Shown here piece after piece: positions 34,749-43,610 of a stretch of DNA of 64,000 nucleotides. Source of the stretch: CAWDMC01 sp963803295 (GTDB lineage: Bacteria > Acidobacteriota > Terriglobia > UBA7540); contig CAWDMC010000012.1 in the NCBI GenBank assembly GCA_963803295.1, positions 248,001 to 312,000 of the forward strand, read 5' to 3'. The translations under genes and the position numbers were made by a program. Under the pieces are notes generated by a model, which did not search any database, had not been told where the DNA came from, and saw only the letters and a list, made by a program, of their open reading frames with translations. Numbering within the stretch: position 1 is the first letter of the stretch; each line of letters starts with the position of its first letter.

Positions 34749-35156
34749 TCAGAAGATCTTCTTGCCTAATTTCTTGAGCTCACCACCGAGCCCTTTTCCT
34801 ACCTTGCCGGTGCCTTTGACGGTTCCAACGCCGACGTCCTTGCCCGCTCCGGCGACGCCTTTACCAGCAGAAGCGCCTGCGCCCACTACGTTCAAGGTTG
34901 CGAGGTTGCCCACGGTTCCGACTGCGCCCTTGGCCAAGTCCCCGGTTCCTTTGGCTGCACCTTTGCCAATATCGCCTCCGCCCGAAGCCATTTCCTTGCC
35001 GGGACCGCGTTGCTTCTTCTGCTTCACCACGGTGGTATCCGAGTTTTGGGTCTGCTGCTGGGGCTGCGGAGCCGATTGGCTGGTCCCCGATGGAGGCTCC
35101 AGAAGAAAGGGGATAAGAAAAGCGAGGCCACAGACGATTGCAAGTTTGAATTTCAT
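34749..35156 (-). CDS. Secreted Gly/Lys-rich repeat protein of unknown function
   Basis: A 135-residue protein with a clear signal peptide (FKLAIVCGLAFLIPFLLE), a Gln/Ser-rich spacer and a C-terminal half made of degenerate GKGxxGxG-type repeats: KGAAKGTGDLAKGAVGTVGN and later GTVKGTGKVGKGLGG. It ends in KKLGKKIF. GGAGGG precedes the ATG on the minus strand. The repeats look like a surface or periplasmic Gly-rich coat segment, or an amphipathic membrane-associating region; the family is not known to me. Codon use is like that of the neighbours, and the frame is unbroken. Confidence 0.65.
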   Translation of the reverse strand: MKFKLAIVCGLAFLIPFLLEPPSGTSQSAPQPQQQTQNSDTTVVKQKKQRGPGKEMASGGGDIGKGAAKGTGDLAKGAVGTVGNLATLNVVGAGASAGKGVAGAGKDVGVGTVKGTGKVGKGLGGELKKLGKKIF

Positions 35157-35461
35157 AAAATTCCGTCCCTCCGGTCTGAGCCCGACAGCGGACTCCCGAT
35201 CCCTGCCGTCCTTTTACATTTTGATGCACTTTTTGTCGGGCGCGCCTACCAGGGTTGCCGAGGCGCGCGCTACTTGTGCAGTTACAGGCAACTCGAGGTC
35301 AAGCTTCGGAGTCTCACCGGCACATTCTACTCTGTCCCATCAGATGGGCATCCTGCACTAATCGGAGTTGCGCCCAGTCAGCAGGCCGTCTCTTTGGAGC
35401 CGCCCACGAAAGGGAGTACAAGCGAAACGTCTGGTTACTTCCTCGCCCGTGATGGCATCCT
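35157..35461. other. Divergent intergenic region
   Basis: About 305 bp between the divergent Gly-rich protein and M28 peptidase genes. No gene, repeat copy or clear promoter pair was recognised. Confidence 0.35.
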
Positions 35462-36322
35462 ATGCCTATGGCCGCTCGGATTTCGTGCATCGTGCTCGCG
35501 TCGCTCCTCCTTTCCTCTGGTGCTCTTTGTCAACAGCACTCACCTGACCCCTGCCAGACTCGGACAAAACTCAACTTCGATCCGCTGCCCGAACCGGTCA
35601 TTGCTCATCGTTTGGGCGATCTTGCCCGTCTGAACAGGAACCGCGAGGCGCACCTGGCAAAGTTATTCGAAGGGGCCGGATGCGCGAATAGTCACCTCAC
35701 ACAGCAATTTGTCGCGTCATCCCTACCTCCGAATCTCATCTGTACCCTGCCAGGCTCCACGAATTCGGTGATTCTGGTGGGGGCGCATTTCGACAAAGTC
35801 GCTGTCGGGCGGGGTGTGGTCGACAACTGGAGCGGTGCGTCACTCCTACCCAGCCTTTATCAGAGCCTGCTTGGTAAACGGCACCGGCACACGTTTGTCT
35901 TCGTCGGTTTCACGGACGAGGAGGGCGGTCTGGTCGGATCCAGATTCTACGCCCGGCATATGGCTCCGGTGACGCTCGCCCGGGTTCACGCGATGATCAA
36001 TATGGATAGTCTCGGCCTGGGGCCGACCAAGGTCTGGCAGCACCACTCAGACCCGGAACTGGAACACCGTCTCGACGAGGTAGCCGCTGCGCTCAAGCTG
36101 CCGGTGGGCGTTGTCAATGTGGATGGTGAAGGCGATGACGATTCCGAGCCGTTCATCAAGCTGAAGGTCCCGACCCTGATGATCCATTCGGTAACAGATG
36201 AAACCTGGCCTGTCCTGCACAGCAATCGCGATACGCTGGCCGCGATCAAACCATCCGATTACTACGACACCTACCGCTTACTGGCGGCATATCTCGGTTA
36301 CATCGACAGCGCCATCAGGTAG
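35462..36322 (+). CDS. Secreted M28-family metallopeptidase
   Basis: A 286-residue protein with a signal peptide (ISCIVLASLLLSSGALCQ) and one catalytic domain of the M28 aminopeptidase fold. The two-zinc ligands and catalytic residues are recognisable: His and Asp in GAHFD, bridging Asp in VVDNWSGAS, the Glu pair in TDEEGGLVGSR, Asp in NMDSLG, and the last His in VLHSNRD. It probably trims peptides in the periplasm or outside the cell. It is short for the family and has no PA or C-terminal domain. A second, longer M28 gene lies at 41480. It is isolated: its flanking genes are on the other strand. Confidence 0.85.
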   Translation: MPMAARISCIVLASLLLSSGALCQQHSPDPCQTRTKLNFDPLPEPVIAHRLGDLARLNRNREAHLAKLFEGAGCANSHLTQQFVASSLPPNLICTLPGSTNSVILVGAHFDKVAVGRGVVDNWSGASLLPSLYQSLLGKRHRHTFVFVGFTDEEGGLVGSRFYARHMAPVTLARVHAMINMDSLGLGPTKVWQHHSDPELEHRLDEVAAALKLPVGVVNVDGEGDDDSEPFIKLKVPTLMIHSVTDETWPVLHSNRDTLAAIKPSDYYDTYRLLAAYLGYIDSAIR

Positions 36323-36502
36323 AGGCGGCTTTACGCCGCCATCTCGCAAGGTAAACTCGCCGCTACATCATCAAACTGATCCACCGCCGGATCGTTGGGC
36401 TTGTCCTGTCCCGCCCAGGCCATCGTGTTATTCTGAATAAGTTGACGAAAACTCGGGGGCTACTATGATTCTGCGGGGGGCTGCAGGCGGCCCCGAGGCT
36501 AC

Positions 36503-36588
36503 GGGGAAGAATCTCGCATCGCATTAGGATCGACAGAGCGAGATCCTTCGCGCAGTTTACCCTGAGCTCCCTTCGCTCAGGATGACAG
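36503..36588 (+). repeat. Dispersed repeat, family B copy 1
   Basis: GGGGAAGAATCTCGCATCGC, then GCGAGATCCTTCGCGCAG and a CTCAGGATGACAG end. The blocks GCGAGA-CCTTC, CGCATCGC and CAGGATGACAG recur in the same order at 54916. The ATCTCGC and GCGAGAT blocks form a stem. It lies between two convergent genes. Confidence 0.6.
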
Positions 36589-36618
36589 CCTCGGGCGGGG
36601 TGTCTGCAGCCTATTAGT

Positions 36619-37098
36619 TTAGGTCTGCGTGTCGCATGGCTCCTTGTCAAAGAACGCAAACGCCCGCTGGATCACCGCGGTAGCCATCTCGGTCAGATGG
36701 TACTGGGACATCTCCTCGCGCGTAACCCATCTTGCATCCATGACGTCCGACTCGGGTACAAGGGTGCCTCCCACGAGCCGGCAGACGTAATCGACGATGA
36801 CGTAGTGATATTGCACCCGCGGCTCGCCTTCGGTGCCGTCAGGGAGGCGCTCGTGCGAGATCCGGTCAAAGGTGGCGATTAGCCCCTGGGGTTCGACCTC
36901 AAGTCCAGTTTCTTCCAGGAGTTCGCGACGTACACCGTCCTCGAGTTTCTCGCCAAGTTCCAACATTCCCCCGGGAATCGACCATTCTCCCTTCAAGGGC
37001 TCGCGCCCACGCCGGACCAGCAGCACGCGACCCTGATGGATGACCACGCCACCCACGCCGACAATGGGATGTTCAGGAAATTCGCGACGCACGATCAA
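36619..37098 (-). CDS. NUDIX hydrolase
   Basis: A 159-residue pyrophosphohydrolase of the MutT/ADP-ribose type. The complete NUDIX box GGMLELGEKLEDGVRRELLEE-TGLE is present (residues about 43-66). The N-terminal PIVGVGGVVIHQGRVLLVRRG is typical of the ADP-ribose/NADH pyrophosphatase subset. Translation seems to start at a TTG at 37098, seven bases after GAGG; a GTG two codons on is an alternative. It lies 24 bp after the M20 peptidase gene on the same strand and is likely co-transcribed. Substrate is not determined. Confidence 0.85.
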   Translation of the reverse strand: MIVRREFPEHPIVGVGGVVIHQGRVLLVRRGREPLKGEWSIPGGMLELGEKLEDGVRRELLEETGLEVEPQGLIATFDRISHERLPDGTEGEPRVQYHYVIVDYVCRLVGGTLVPESDVMDARWVTREEMSQYHLTEMATAVIQRAFAFFDKEPCDTQT

Positions 37099-37122
37099 GC
37101 CTCAGCCTCAGCAATTGGCACT

Positions 37123-38550
37123 CTACGGCGTATTCGCTGCCCGAGCCACCACTTCGTAGAAGGTCCTGACGCCCCGGCGGATCTGGTCTACTGGAACGCG
37201 TTCGTTGGCGGCATGTTCGCTGGCCTCCACCTCCGACGTCACTTCCACCGGCGACCAGCCGTAGCAGGAAATTCCCAGCGCCCGGTACATCTGGCACTCG
37301 GTGTAACCGCCATTGAGTATGGGAGCCACCAGAGTCTGCCGGTTGAACCGGCGTATCGTCTGCTCAATGATGTGATAGAGGGTGGTATCGGTCGACGAAG
37401 CATTAGGCGGACGGAACGTCCCGATGGGCTCGATCCTGATGCGATCATCCGCAATGACAGATTTCATTTCTGCCAGGAAGGCCGCTGGATCCTCGCCAGG
37501 CAGCAACCGGACATCCAGATTCGCAACAGCCAAAGCAGGAATAACGTTCGTCTGCTGGCTGCCTTGAAGCATCGTGAGTGAAACGGTATCGCGCAGCAGA
37601 TAGTTGAGATCCTCGTCCTCGGTCAGTTCTTTCGCAAACGCAGGATTCTTCAACGACTCACGAATGTTCAGGAACGCCGAAGCATGCGGCTCCTTCTCAA
37701 GCGCAGCGATCTCGTGAAAGTATATCTCTACCGCCGGCAGTAAACGAATCGGCGGTTCCCAGTTAATTACACGATTTAAAGCGCGAATCAAAGCATTGGG
37801 CGCCGAATCCGTAATGGGGATCGACCCATGCCCGCCCCGGCCGATGGCGGTAAGCCTGAGCCAGAAAGGCGCCTTTTCCGCGAATCCTACTCCGTCGACG
37901 GTGCGACCTCCGGGATGCACCAGATTCGAGCCTCCTTCGGTGATCATATATTCTGCACCGCGCACGAGTTCCGGGTGCTGCTCGATGACCCAGGCGCTGC
38001 CGGTGTCGCCCACCTCTTCGTCGGAGGTTGCGAGAAAAATCAGATCGCGCTTCAACGGCAGGTGCTCGCGCGCCGCCACCAGCATCACCATGGCCTGAAG
38101 CAGGCCTTCATCTTTCATGTCCTCGGCTCCGCGGCCATACAGCATGCCGTCCACGATTTCGGCCGAGAATGGCGGGAATTTCCAGCTCGCAGGATCGGCC
38201 CGTACCACGTCCATGTGGTTCAGAAGCACGACCGCTCGCAGGCTACCGTCGCCCTTTAGCCTGGCGCAGATGTTGGCACGACCTGGAGCGTAAGCATAAA
38301 CGGTGTTCGGAATACCTGCTGCGTCAAATAGCTTATGGAAAAACTCCGCTGCGATCTCCTCATGTCCGGGCGGATTAGAGGTATCCAGACGTAGATACTT
38401 CTGGAGCAGATCGACCGCCTCGTTCTGATACTTCTGCCACGCGATCTTCTCGAAGTGACTGTCAAGCGCAATGACGTCTTCCGCAGCAACTCTGCCGGCC
38501 ATGATGCAACCGAGCAGGGCAGCGGCAGCAAATGGGACTGAGAGTCTCAT
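37123..38550 (-). CDS. Secreted M20-family metallopeptidase (carboxypeptidase/dipeptidase type)
   Basis: A 475-residue exported enzyme with signal peptide LSVPFAAAALLGCIMAGRVAA. Two-zinc catalytic domain: His and Asp in LLNHMDVV, bridging Asp in GRGAEDMKDEG, catalytic Glu pair in ATSDEEVGD, then TEGGSN. The lid/dimerisation domain occupies about residues 215-350 with GRGGHGSIP. It likely cleaves C-terminal residues or dipeptides in the periplasm. It runs 24 bp ahead of the NUDIX gene; why the two should be linked is not evident. With the two M28 proteins it makes three exported peptidases within 8 kb. Confidence 0.9.
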   Translation of the reverse strand: MRLSVPFAAAALLGCIMAGRVAAEDVIALDSHFEKIAWQKYQNEAVDLLQKYLRLDTSNPPGHEEIAAEFFHKLFDAAGIPNTVYAYAPGRANICARLKGDGSLRAVVLLNHMDVVRADPASWKFPPFSAEIVDGMLYGRGAEDMKDEGLLQAMVMLVAAREHLPLKRDLIFLATSDEEVGDTGSAWVIEQHPELVRGAEYMITEGGSNLVHPGGRTVDGVGFAEKAPFWLRLTAIGRGGHGSIPITDSAPNALIRALNRVINWEPPIRLLPAVEIYFHEIAALEKEPHASAFLNIRESLKNPAFAKELTEDEDLNYLLRDTVSLTMLQGSQQTNVIPALAVANLDVRLLPGEDPAAFLAEMKSVIADDRIRIEPIGTFRPPNASSTDTTLYHIIEQTIRRFNRQTLVAPILNGGYTECQMYRALGISCYGWSPVEVTSEVEASEHAANERVPVDQIRRGVRTFYEVVARAANTP

Positions 38551-38823
38551 GTATTCCCTTCAGGAAACTCGTGTCACGGCTCGGGTGCTCGCCATGATCG
38601 CGTAGCCGAATACCGGCAAGTAGGCAGCTAAGCAAGATATCAGGGCTGACCGCAGTTGTCAGCTACGTAGAAACGAAAAAATGGGGCGTGGAGTCCCTGA
38701 GAACTGCGCCTCTGCACTGACCCGCTGGCAGCGCGTGATTCAACTCTTCGGCTAAGAAGTGCCGGGACTGGCAGGCGAATGGATCTGGCAGCAACGCGCA
38801 ATCTTGTGCAATCGGAAGAAAGC

Positions 38824-38973
38824 CTCCTGGGCATTACAAATCACGTGTCGGCTCAACTCTGTAACGGCGCTGCCCCTTCGCTCCACTCAGGGCAGGCTCT
38901 CAGCGCCGAAAACGCCGGTGGGGACACCGGCGCGACAATAAGGCCCGTCACTATGATTTGTAATACTCAATAA
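38824..38973 (+). repeat. Dispersed MITE-like repeat, family A copy 3
   Basis: A 150-bp element. The right end reads CCGTCACTATGATTTGTAAT followed by ACTCAATAA; the left end is a degraded inverse (GGGCATTACAAATCACG). The core GGCGCTGCCCCTTCGCTCCA through GAAAACGCCGGTGGGGACA is almost identical to that of copy 4 at 56539, with a CGCCGGTG-GGGA-CACCGGCG hairpin. The rest of the gap 38551-39016 shows nothing else. Confidence 0.88.
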
Positions 38974-39016
38974 TCTCTAAAGGATCGAACTTGGGCGCTC
39001 TGCTGGGAAAGCAGAC

Positions 39017-39766
39017 TCAATCCCGATGCATTACCGGAGGCAAATCTTCCGGTGGAGGCGGTGTCGCCACGAAGTTAGAATGGGGAAGGAGGAGGGGCCG
39101 GGTCAACTCAAGACTCATATCCGTGCCCGGTGTAAGTATGACGTCTTTGCCGCGCGTGGCGAGCACCCAAATGAGGCCGCCCAACCCCCCAGCCGCCGCC
39201 CCACCCACTCCCGATGCCACGCTGCGACCGGATAGGCCGCCAATGATAGTACCCTCTGTGGTCGTGCTCAGGACGCGTCCCGCGTCTTCGCCCTTCGAGG
39301 AGACACCCTGCACCCTGCCTTCCTTCCGGTCAAAGCCCTCGCCGCCGGCTCCGCCAAATCCGGAGAGCGTCGCGCTAAGGGGGCGGGTGACCCCGTCTCG
39401 CAGGGTCAGGGAATTGAAGCGCAGTCCGATCTGGGCCCGGCCCTTGATGCGCCCTGGCCGGACGACCTCGGTAATCTCGCCCTTGATGTAGCTTCCCGCA
39501 GGTATCACAATGTGATCTTCGATGGTTATCGGGTAGATTGTTTCACCGTAGACCGCCTGTCCCACGAAAGCCGTCCGCGAGTTAATCGTGCTCTTTAGTT
39601 GCAAGGGAATCGTAGTGCGGACGGGCACGGTAACACCGTTGACCGGCTGAACGGAGGCTTGCGCGCCGTTGTCTCCAACGATGCTGCTAGTGGCATCCTG
39701 GGCCTGAAGGGAAGCGGCCACTGCGAGTGTTAGGAGGGCAACGGAGAACTTAATTGAGTGTGTCAT
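39017..39766 (-). CDS. Exported protein of unknown function (TrbI/VirB10-like barrel region)
   Basis: The ATG at 39766 (GGAGG nine bases upstream) gives 249 residues with signal peptide FSVALLTLAVAASLQA. A beta-rich region (about 50-170) includes VPVRTTIPLQLKSTINSRTA, GETIYPITIEDHIVIPAGSY and KGEITEVVRPGRIKGRAQIG. This pattern of valine-rich strands around a P-A-G-S/T loop is like the outer-membrane domain of TrbI/VirB10-type proteins and of many acidobacterial exported proteins. A glycine-rich segment (GGLSGRSVASGVGGAAAGGLGG) could insert in a membrane. No conjugation gene is near, so a secretion role is unlikely. Function unknown. Confidence 0.65.
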   Translation of the reverse strand: MTHSIKFSVALLTLAVAASLQAQDATSSIVGDNGAQASVQPVNGVTVPVRTTIPLQLKSTINSRTAFVGQAVYGETIYPITIEDHIVIPAGSYIKGEITEVVRPGRIKGRAQIGLRFNSLTLRDGVTRPLSATLSGFGGAGGEGFDRKEGRVQGVSSKGEDAGRVLSTTTEGTIIGGLSGRSVASGVGGAAAGGLGGLIWVLATRGKDVILTPGTDMSLELTRPLLLPHSNFVATPPPPEDLPPVMHRD

Positions 39767-39980
39767 CAAGGTATGCCTCCGTGGCTGGTCTGCGCTTTCC
39801 GGAGTCCGACCGTTGGTGAGATGGGCTTATCCTGCCTCTGGTTGCCCTCCGGCCATCAGGGTGAGTGAAAGGGAAGCGCTTGGACTTCAGCGAACCGGAA
39901 GCCTGACAGTCTATCTGCTCAGGTCCTGGGAGCGGCGGCTGCGTCCGGTTCGTTCCCCTTTGGTGAAGGGTTAGATCCCC

Positions 39981-41339
39981 TCATGCGCCCAGTGCAGAGC
40001 CGATGGCTTCCGCAATCCGAGCGGCGTTTCGCTCAACGGCTTCAGCGCTCTCGGCCTCGACCATCACCCGCGCCAGGCGCTCGGTTCCCGAATAGCGTAC
40101 CACTACGCGGCCACGGTCGCCAAACTCGCTTCGTGAAGCGTTTATGGCGCAGCTCACCTCGGGCAGAAGTTCCAGTGGCTGCTTTTCTCTCACCCGCACG
40201 TTGCGGATGACCTGTGGGTACATCGTAAGCCCAGCGAGCAGTTCGGCCAGCGGGCGCCCAGCCTCGGCCACCAGGCGTAGCATTTCGAGTAAAGTAATAA
40301 TGCCGTCGCCGGCCAGTGAAATGTCCGAGAAGATGATATGCCCGGAGGGTTCTCCTCCCAGGTTGATCCCCGATCGCAGCATCTCTTCCAGCACATACTT
40401 GTCGCCCACCGGAGTGCGTTTCACCCCGATACCATACTCCCTCAGCGCGAGTTCCAGACCTAAGTTGGTCATCAGGGTTCCGACGACGTGATCGCCGCGG
40501 AGCAGGGATTTGTCCTTAAAGTAGGGCGCCAGCGCGTAGAGCACGTGATCGCCATCCGCGATGCGACCGTCGGTCGTGGCAAAGATGGCGCGATCGGCGT
40601 CCCCGTCGAAAGCTACACCGAGATCCGCTTGCCAAGCCTTGGTGGCGGCAGCCATCTTTTCAGGATGAAGCGATCCGCAACCCAAGTTAATGTTGCGGCC
40701 GTCCGGAGTATTGCTGAGCAGACGCGCTTCAATCCCCAATTCCGCCACCAGATCGGCAACCACCGCAGAGGCAGCGCCGTTCGCGCAGTCAACCACCAGC
40801 CGATATCCAGAGGTGCCCAAACCGGGTGGAATCAGCGAGGCGAGATGGCGGACGTAGTCCTTGCGCAGCGAAGGATCAAGTTGAACCGCGTGGTCAGGAA
40901 TCGCATAGTCATTATCCGCCATGCTTTCCAGATGCTTCTCGACCTCCAGCTCGACAGTCTCCTGGAGCTTGGTAGCGGAGGCCGAGAACACCTTGATCCC
41001 ATTGTCCTCAAAAGGGTTATGCGACGCGGAAACGACCACGCCAGCGTCAAAAGCGTGATGCCGGGTGAGGAAAGCGATGCCTGGTGTGGTGATCACGCCG
41101 GCATTCAAGACCTCGGCTCCAGTTGAGGCAAGCCCTGCTCGAAACGCACCCGAGATCCAGCCGCTCGACTCGCGAGTGTCCTCGCCTATGACCAAGCGTA
41201 GTGGATGTCCGTTAATGTCCCCCTCGAGCGCCAAGCCGAGCGCGCGCCCGAGCTTCGTCACGGTGACGACGTCCAAGGGAAATTCGCCCGCCACTCCACG
41301 AATCCCGTCAGTTCCGAATAGCTTGGGTCTAGGCTTCAT
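39981..41339 (-). CDS. glmM: Phosphoglucosamine mutase
   Basis: A 452-residue enzyme converting glucosamine-6-phosphate to glucosamine-1-phosphate for peptidoglycan and lipopolysaccharide. LFGTDGIRG opens the protein; the phosphoserine loop is SASHNPFEDNG (Ser near 103), the metal loop FDGDADRAIF (Asp near 240-245), the sugar-binding loop GGEPSGHIIF, and the C-terminal phosphate loop RYSGTERLARVM. GTDGIRG and the loop sequences identify GlmM rather than phosphomannomutase. Length is normal. It lies 140 bp before the M28 gene on the same strand. Confidence 0.96.
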   Translation of the reverse strand: MKPRPKLFGTDGIRGVAGEFPLDVVTVTKLGRALGLALEGDINGHPLRLVIGEDTRESSGWISGAFRAGLASTGAEVLNAGVITTPGIAFLTRHHAFDAGVVVSASHNPFEDNGIKVFSASATKLQETVELEVEKHLESMADNDYAIPDHAVQLDPSLRKDYVRHLASLIPPGLGTSGYRLVVDCANGAASAVVADLVAELGIEARLLSNTPDGRNINLGCGSLHPEKMAAATKAWQADLGVAFDGDADRAIFATTDGRIADGDHVLYALAPYFKDKSLLRGDHVVGTLMTNLGLELALREYGIGVKRTPVGDKYVLEEMLRSGINLGGEPSGHIIFSDISLAGDGIITLLEMLRLVAEAGRPLAELLAGLTMYPQVIRNVRVREKQPLELLPEVSCAINASRSEFGDRGRVVVRYSGTERLARVMVEAESAEAVERNAARIAEAIGSALGA

Positions 41340-41479
41340 CCTTACTGATTCTAACAGGAAACACCGGCAGAACCGATGGCATTCTGGTAAACCGGGGATG
41401 GATCCGTGCGGTTAGTACTCGAGCGGAAAATGTGCGGAAAACCAGCGGGATTCCAGCGGCATTTGACCGCTAGCGCTTG

Positions 41480-42880
41480 CTAATTACCGCCGGCACGGCG
41501 ATTCGAGCGGGCGCCGTTGCGGCCAACCGCCCGCACCGCGAAAAAGTGATTGTCCGTGGAAACTCCTGGGAGAAGTGCCTCGCCGATTCCCGTCGAAAAA
41601 TCATAAGCTTGCCATCGCGAATCGGTGGTCTCACGCCACAGAATTTCAAATCCGGCGCGTTCGGGATCGCCCTCGGCCGACCAGGAAATCCTGGCGTCGG
41701 GAGTGACCGCTCCCGCCAGCCTCACTTCTGAAGGCGGGGCGGGAGCCATCGCCAACTGTCGCAGGACCTCGGCATTGTCCCGGGCCACGTCGCGCATGAA
41801 AGTGAAATTCAGAAACTTCACGAGATCGCCATATTCAATTCCGTTTTCGACGCGCGGGTTCTGGTGCTGATGTTGATAATTCTCCAGGGGTTCCGTGAAG
41901 CGGACTGCCGGCAGCCCCGCCTTATAATAGGGATAGTGGTCGCCGCCACGCCCGAATCGGTCAATGCGGAAGATCAAGCGAATGGAGGCGCGGCCATCCA
42001 TCTCCTCGATTGCGCGGGCCAGTTCGCGTGAGGGTGAATCGCAATCGTCGGAGTCGCCATTACCCGAGAACACCCGCACGCGATGCGGTGCGCCGGGCGC
42101 GAAGTCGGCCCCTACGATGTCACTGTCGAGCATGCCACCGACCGTGTATCCCCGCAGCTTGGTCCACTCCAGCAGGCGCATGGCTCCGAGCAATCCCTGT
42201 TCTTCGCCCGATAGGGCGGCAAACAATACGGTGGCACGAAGCCCTGACCGAATGACTCCAGCGGCACTGCGTGCGGATTTCGGTGCGGCCTCGGGTGCGG
42301 CCAACAGGCGAGCGCATTCCATGCTCACTGCCGTTCCTGAAGCATCGTCGTCGGCGCCGGGAGCTTCGGACTGCGGGTTCATGACATCCGAGGCCCTGGA
42401 ATCGAAGTGTCCGGAGACGATGAATACGGTATTGCGAAGTCTGGCATCGGAACCCGGCAGAATGCCGTAGACATTCTCGAAAGGCGCAGGCTTGCTGTTG
42501 GTCCGCCCGGAGCCAGCCTCGAACTTGTCCACCACCACCTGTAATCGCCCGCCCGAACGTTTGGCGATATCGTCGAACCGCGCCACGATGCGATCGCGTC
42601 CGCAGCCGATTCCACGCTGAGGATCGCTCCAGGAGGAAAGCGAATTCCGCGTGCCGCAGGCGACGAGCTGCTCGATCAGGGTCCGCATGGAGGCTTCGTC
42701 GACGGTCTGCCGTCTGATGGCTCCTGCCGGCCGAGGCATCACCTCGGGTTGAGCCCGTTTCTGCTGTGGTTCAGCCGGATCCTGCAAAGCGGCAGAAGCC
42801 ACCGCGACGGTCACGCCGAGCAGAATTGCCCTCAACGCGGCTGTCTCGGGATGCGGATGCCGGTCTTTGCGTCTGATCAA
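41480..42880 (-). CDS. Secreted M28 peptidase with C-terminal fibronectin-like domain
   Basis: 466 residues from a TTG at 42880, eight bases after GAGG; no ATG lies upstream of the leader. The signal-like segment is AILLGVTVAVASAAL. The M28 catalytic domain (about 100-370) has SGHFDSR, GADDDASGTAV, SGEEQGLLGAM, LDSDIVGAD and FGRGGDHYPYY. The last 90 residues form a separate beta-domain (PSEVRLAGAV, ARISWSAEGD, AGFEILWRET, FFAVRAVGRNG) of the fibronectin type III kind. It probably acts on peptides outside the inner membrane. It starts 35 bp after the end of the amidotransferase gene on the same strand. Confidence 0.85.
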   Translation of the reverse strand: MIRRKDRHPHPETAALRAILLGVTVAVASAALQDPAEPQQKRAQPEVMPRPAGAIRRQTVDEASMRTLIEQLVACGTRNSLSSWSDPQRGIGCGRDRIVARFDDIAKRSGGRLQVVVDKFEAGSGRTNSKPAPFENVYGILPGSDARLRNTVFIVSGHFDSRASDVMNPQSEAPGADDDASGTAVSMECARLLAAPEAAPKSARSAAGVIRSGLRATVLFAALSGEEQGLLGAMRLLEWTKLRGYTVGGMLDSDIVGADFAPGAPHRVRVFSGNGDSDDCDSPSRELARAIEEMDGRASIRLIFRIDRFGRGGDHYPYYKAGLPAVRFTEPLENYQHQHQNPRVENGIEYGDLVKFLNFTFMRDVARDNAEVLRQLAMAPAPPSEVRLAGAVTPDARISWSAEGDPERAGFEILWRETTDSRWQAYDFSTGIGEALLPGVSTDNHFFAVRAVGRNGARSNRRAGGN

Positions 42881-42915
42881 TAGGGCTGCCTCAAAAAGGA
42901 AGTCAGGATCGAAGC

Positions 42916-43509
42916 TTACAGCTTTAGAAAATTGTCGAGGAGACGCATGCCAGCATCGGTCAGAACCGACTCGGGGTGAAACTGGACGCCCTCGACTTTT
43001 AACTTGCGGTGGCGTACTCCCATGATCAGTTCATCGCTGGCAGTTCCGGTGGCGCCGTTCGCTCGGGGGCAGGTCGCCGAAATCTCCAGGCAATCAGGCA
43101 GGCTCTTCCGCTCTACGATCAGTGAATGATAGCGAGTTGCCGTGAAAGGGTTGGGCAGGCCGGCGAAGATCGACTTGCCGTCGTGCGCGATCCGGCTGGT
43201 CTTGCCGTGCATGAGCTCGGGAGCGCGGATCACCTTTCCGCCAAACGCTTGGCCGATCGCCTGGTGTCCCAGACAAACCCCCAGGATCGGGTAGCGGCCG
43301 GAAAGCTTTTCGATAACCTCAAGGCAGATTCCGGCCTCGGTGGGAGTCTTGGGACCAGGCGAGATGACGATTCGCTCCGGCGCCATTCGCTCGATTTCCG
43401 CGACCGTCGTCTGATCGTTACGGCGTACTTCTACTTTCGCGCCCAGCTCACCCAGATACTGAACGAGGTTGTAGGTGAAGGAGTCGTAGTTGTCGATGAC
43501 CAACAGCAT
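42916..43509 (-). CDS. Glutamine amidotransferase of anthranilate/aminodeoxychorismate synthase (TrpG/PabA)
   Basis: A 197-residue class I glutamine amidotransferase that passes ammonia to TrpE or PabB. MLLVIDNYDSFTYNLVQYL is the canonical start. The oxyanion loop ISPGPKTPTEAG, the nucleophile Cys in GVCLGHQ and the catalytic His and Glu in FHPESV are intact. It stands without trpE/pabB or trpD next to it, so it may be the shared TrpG/PabA of an unlinked synthase. A TATAAT box ends 6 nt before the ATG and no ribosome site is visible, suggesting a leaderless message. It is not linked to lptE upstream (101 bp). Confidence 0.92.
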   Translation of the reverse strand: MLLVIDNYDSFTYNLVQYLGELGAKVEVRRNDQTTVAEIERMAPERIVISPGPKTPTEAGICLEVIEKLSGRYPILGVCLGHQAIGQAFGGKVIRAPELMHGKTSRIAHDGKSIFAGLPNPFTATRYHSLIVERKSLPDCLEISATCPRANGATGTASDELIMGVRHRKLKVEGVQFHPESVLTDAGMRLLDNFLKL

Positions 43510-43515
43510 GACGTC

Positions 43516-43521
43516 ATTATA
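43516..43521 (-). promoter_or_regulatory. -10 box of a probable leaderless promoter for the amidotransferase gene
   Basis: On the minus strand TATAAT is followed by GACGTC and then the ATG, placing transcription start on or next to the A of the start codon. The -35 region is poor (TTTCGC at about 17 bp). Confidence 0.55.
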
Positions 43522-43610
43522 TGATTGATAATCGATTCGCGAAAGCCGCCTGGCCGTGGAAACACGGCGGAAGCAAGGTATGGCACGAGTGTCGAGGTTC
43601 TGGTGTCTGA

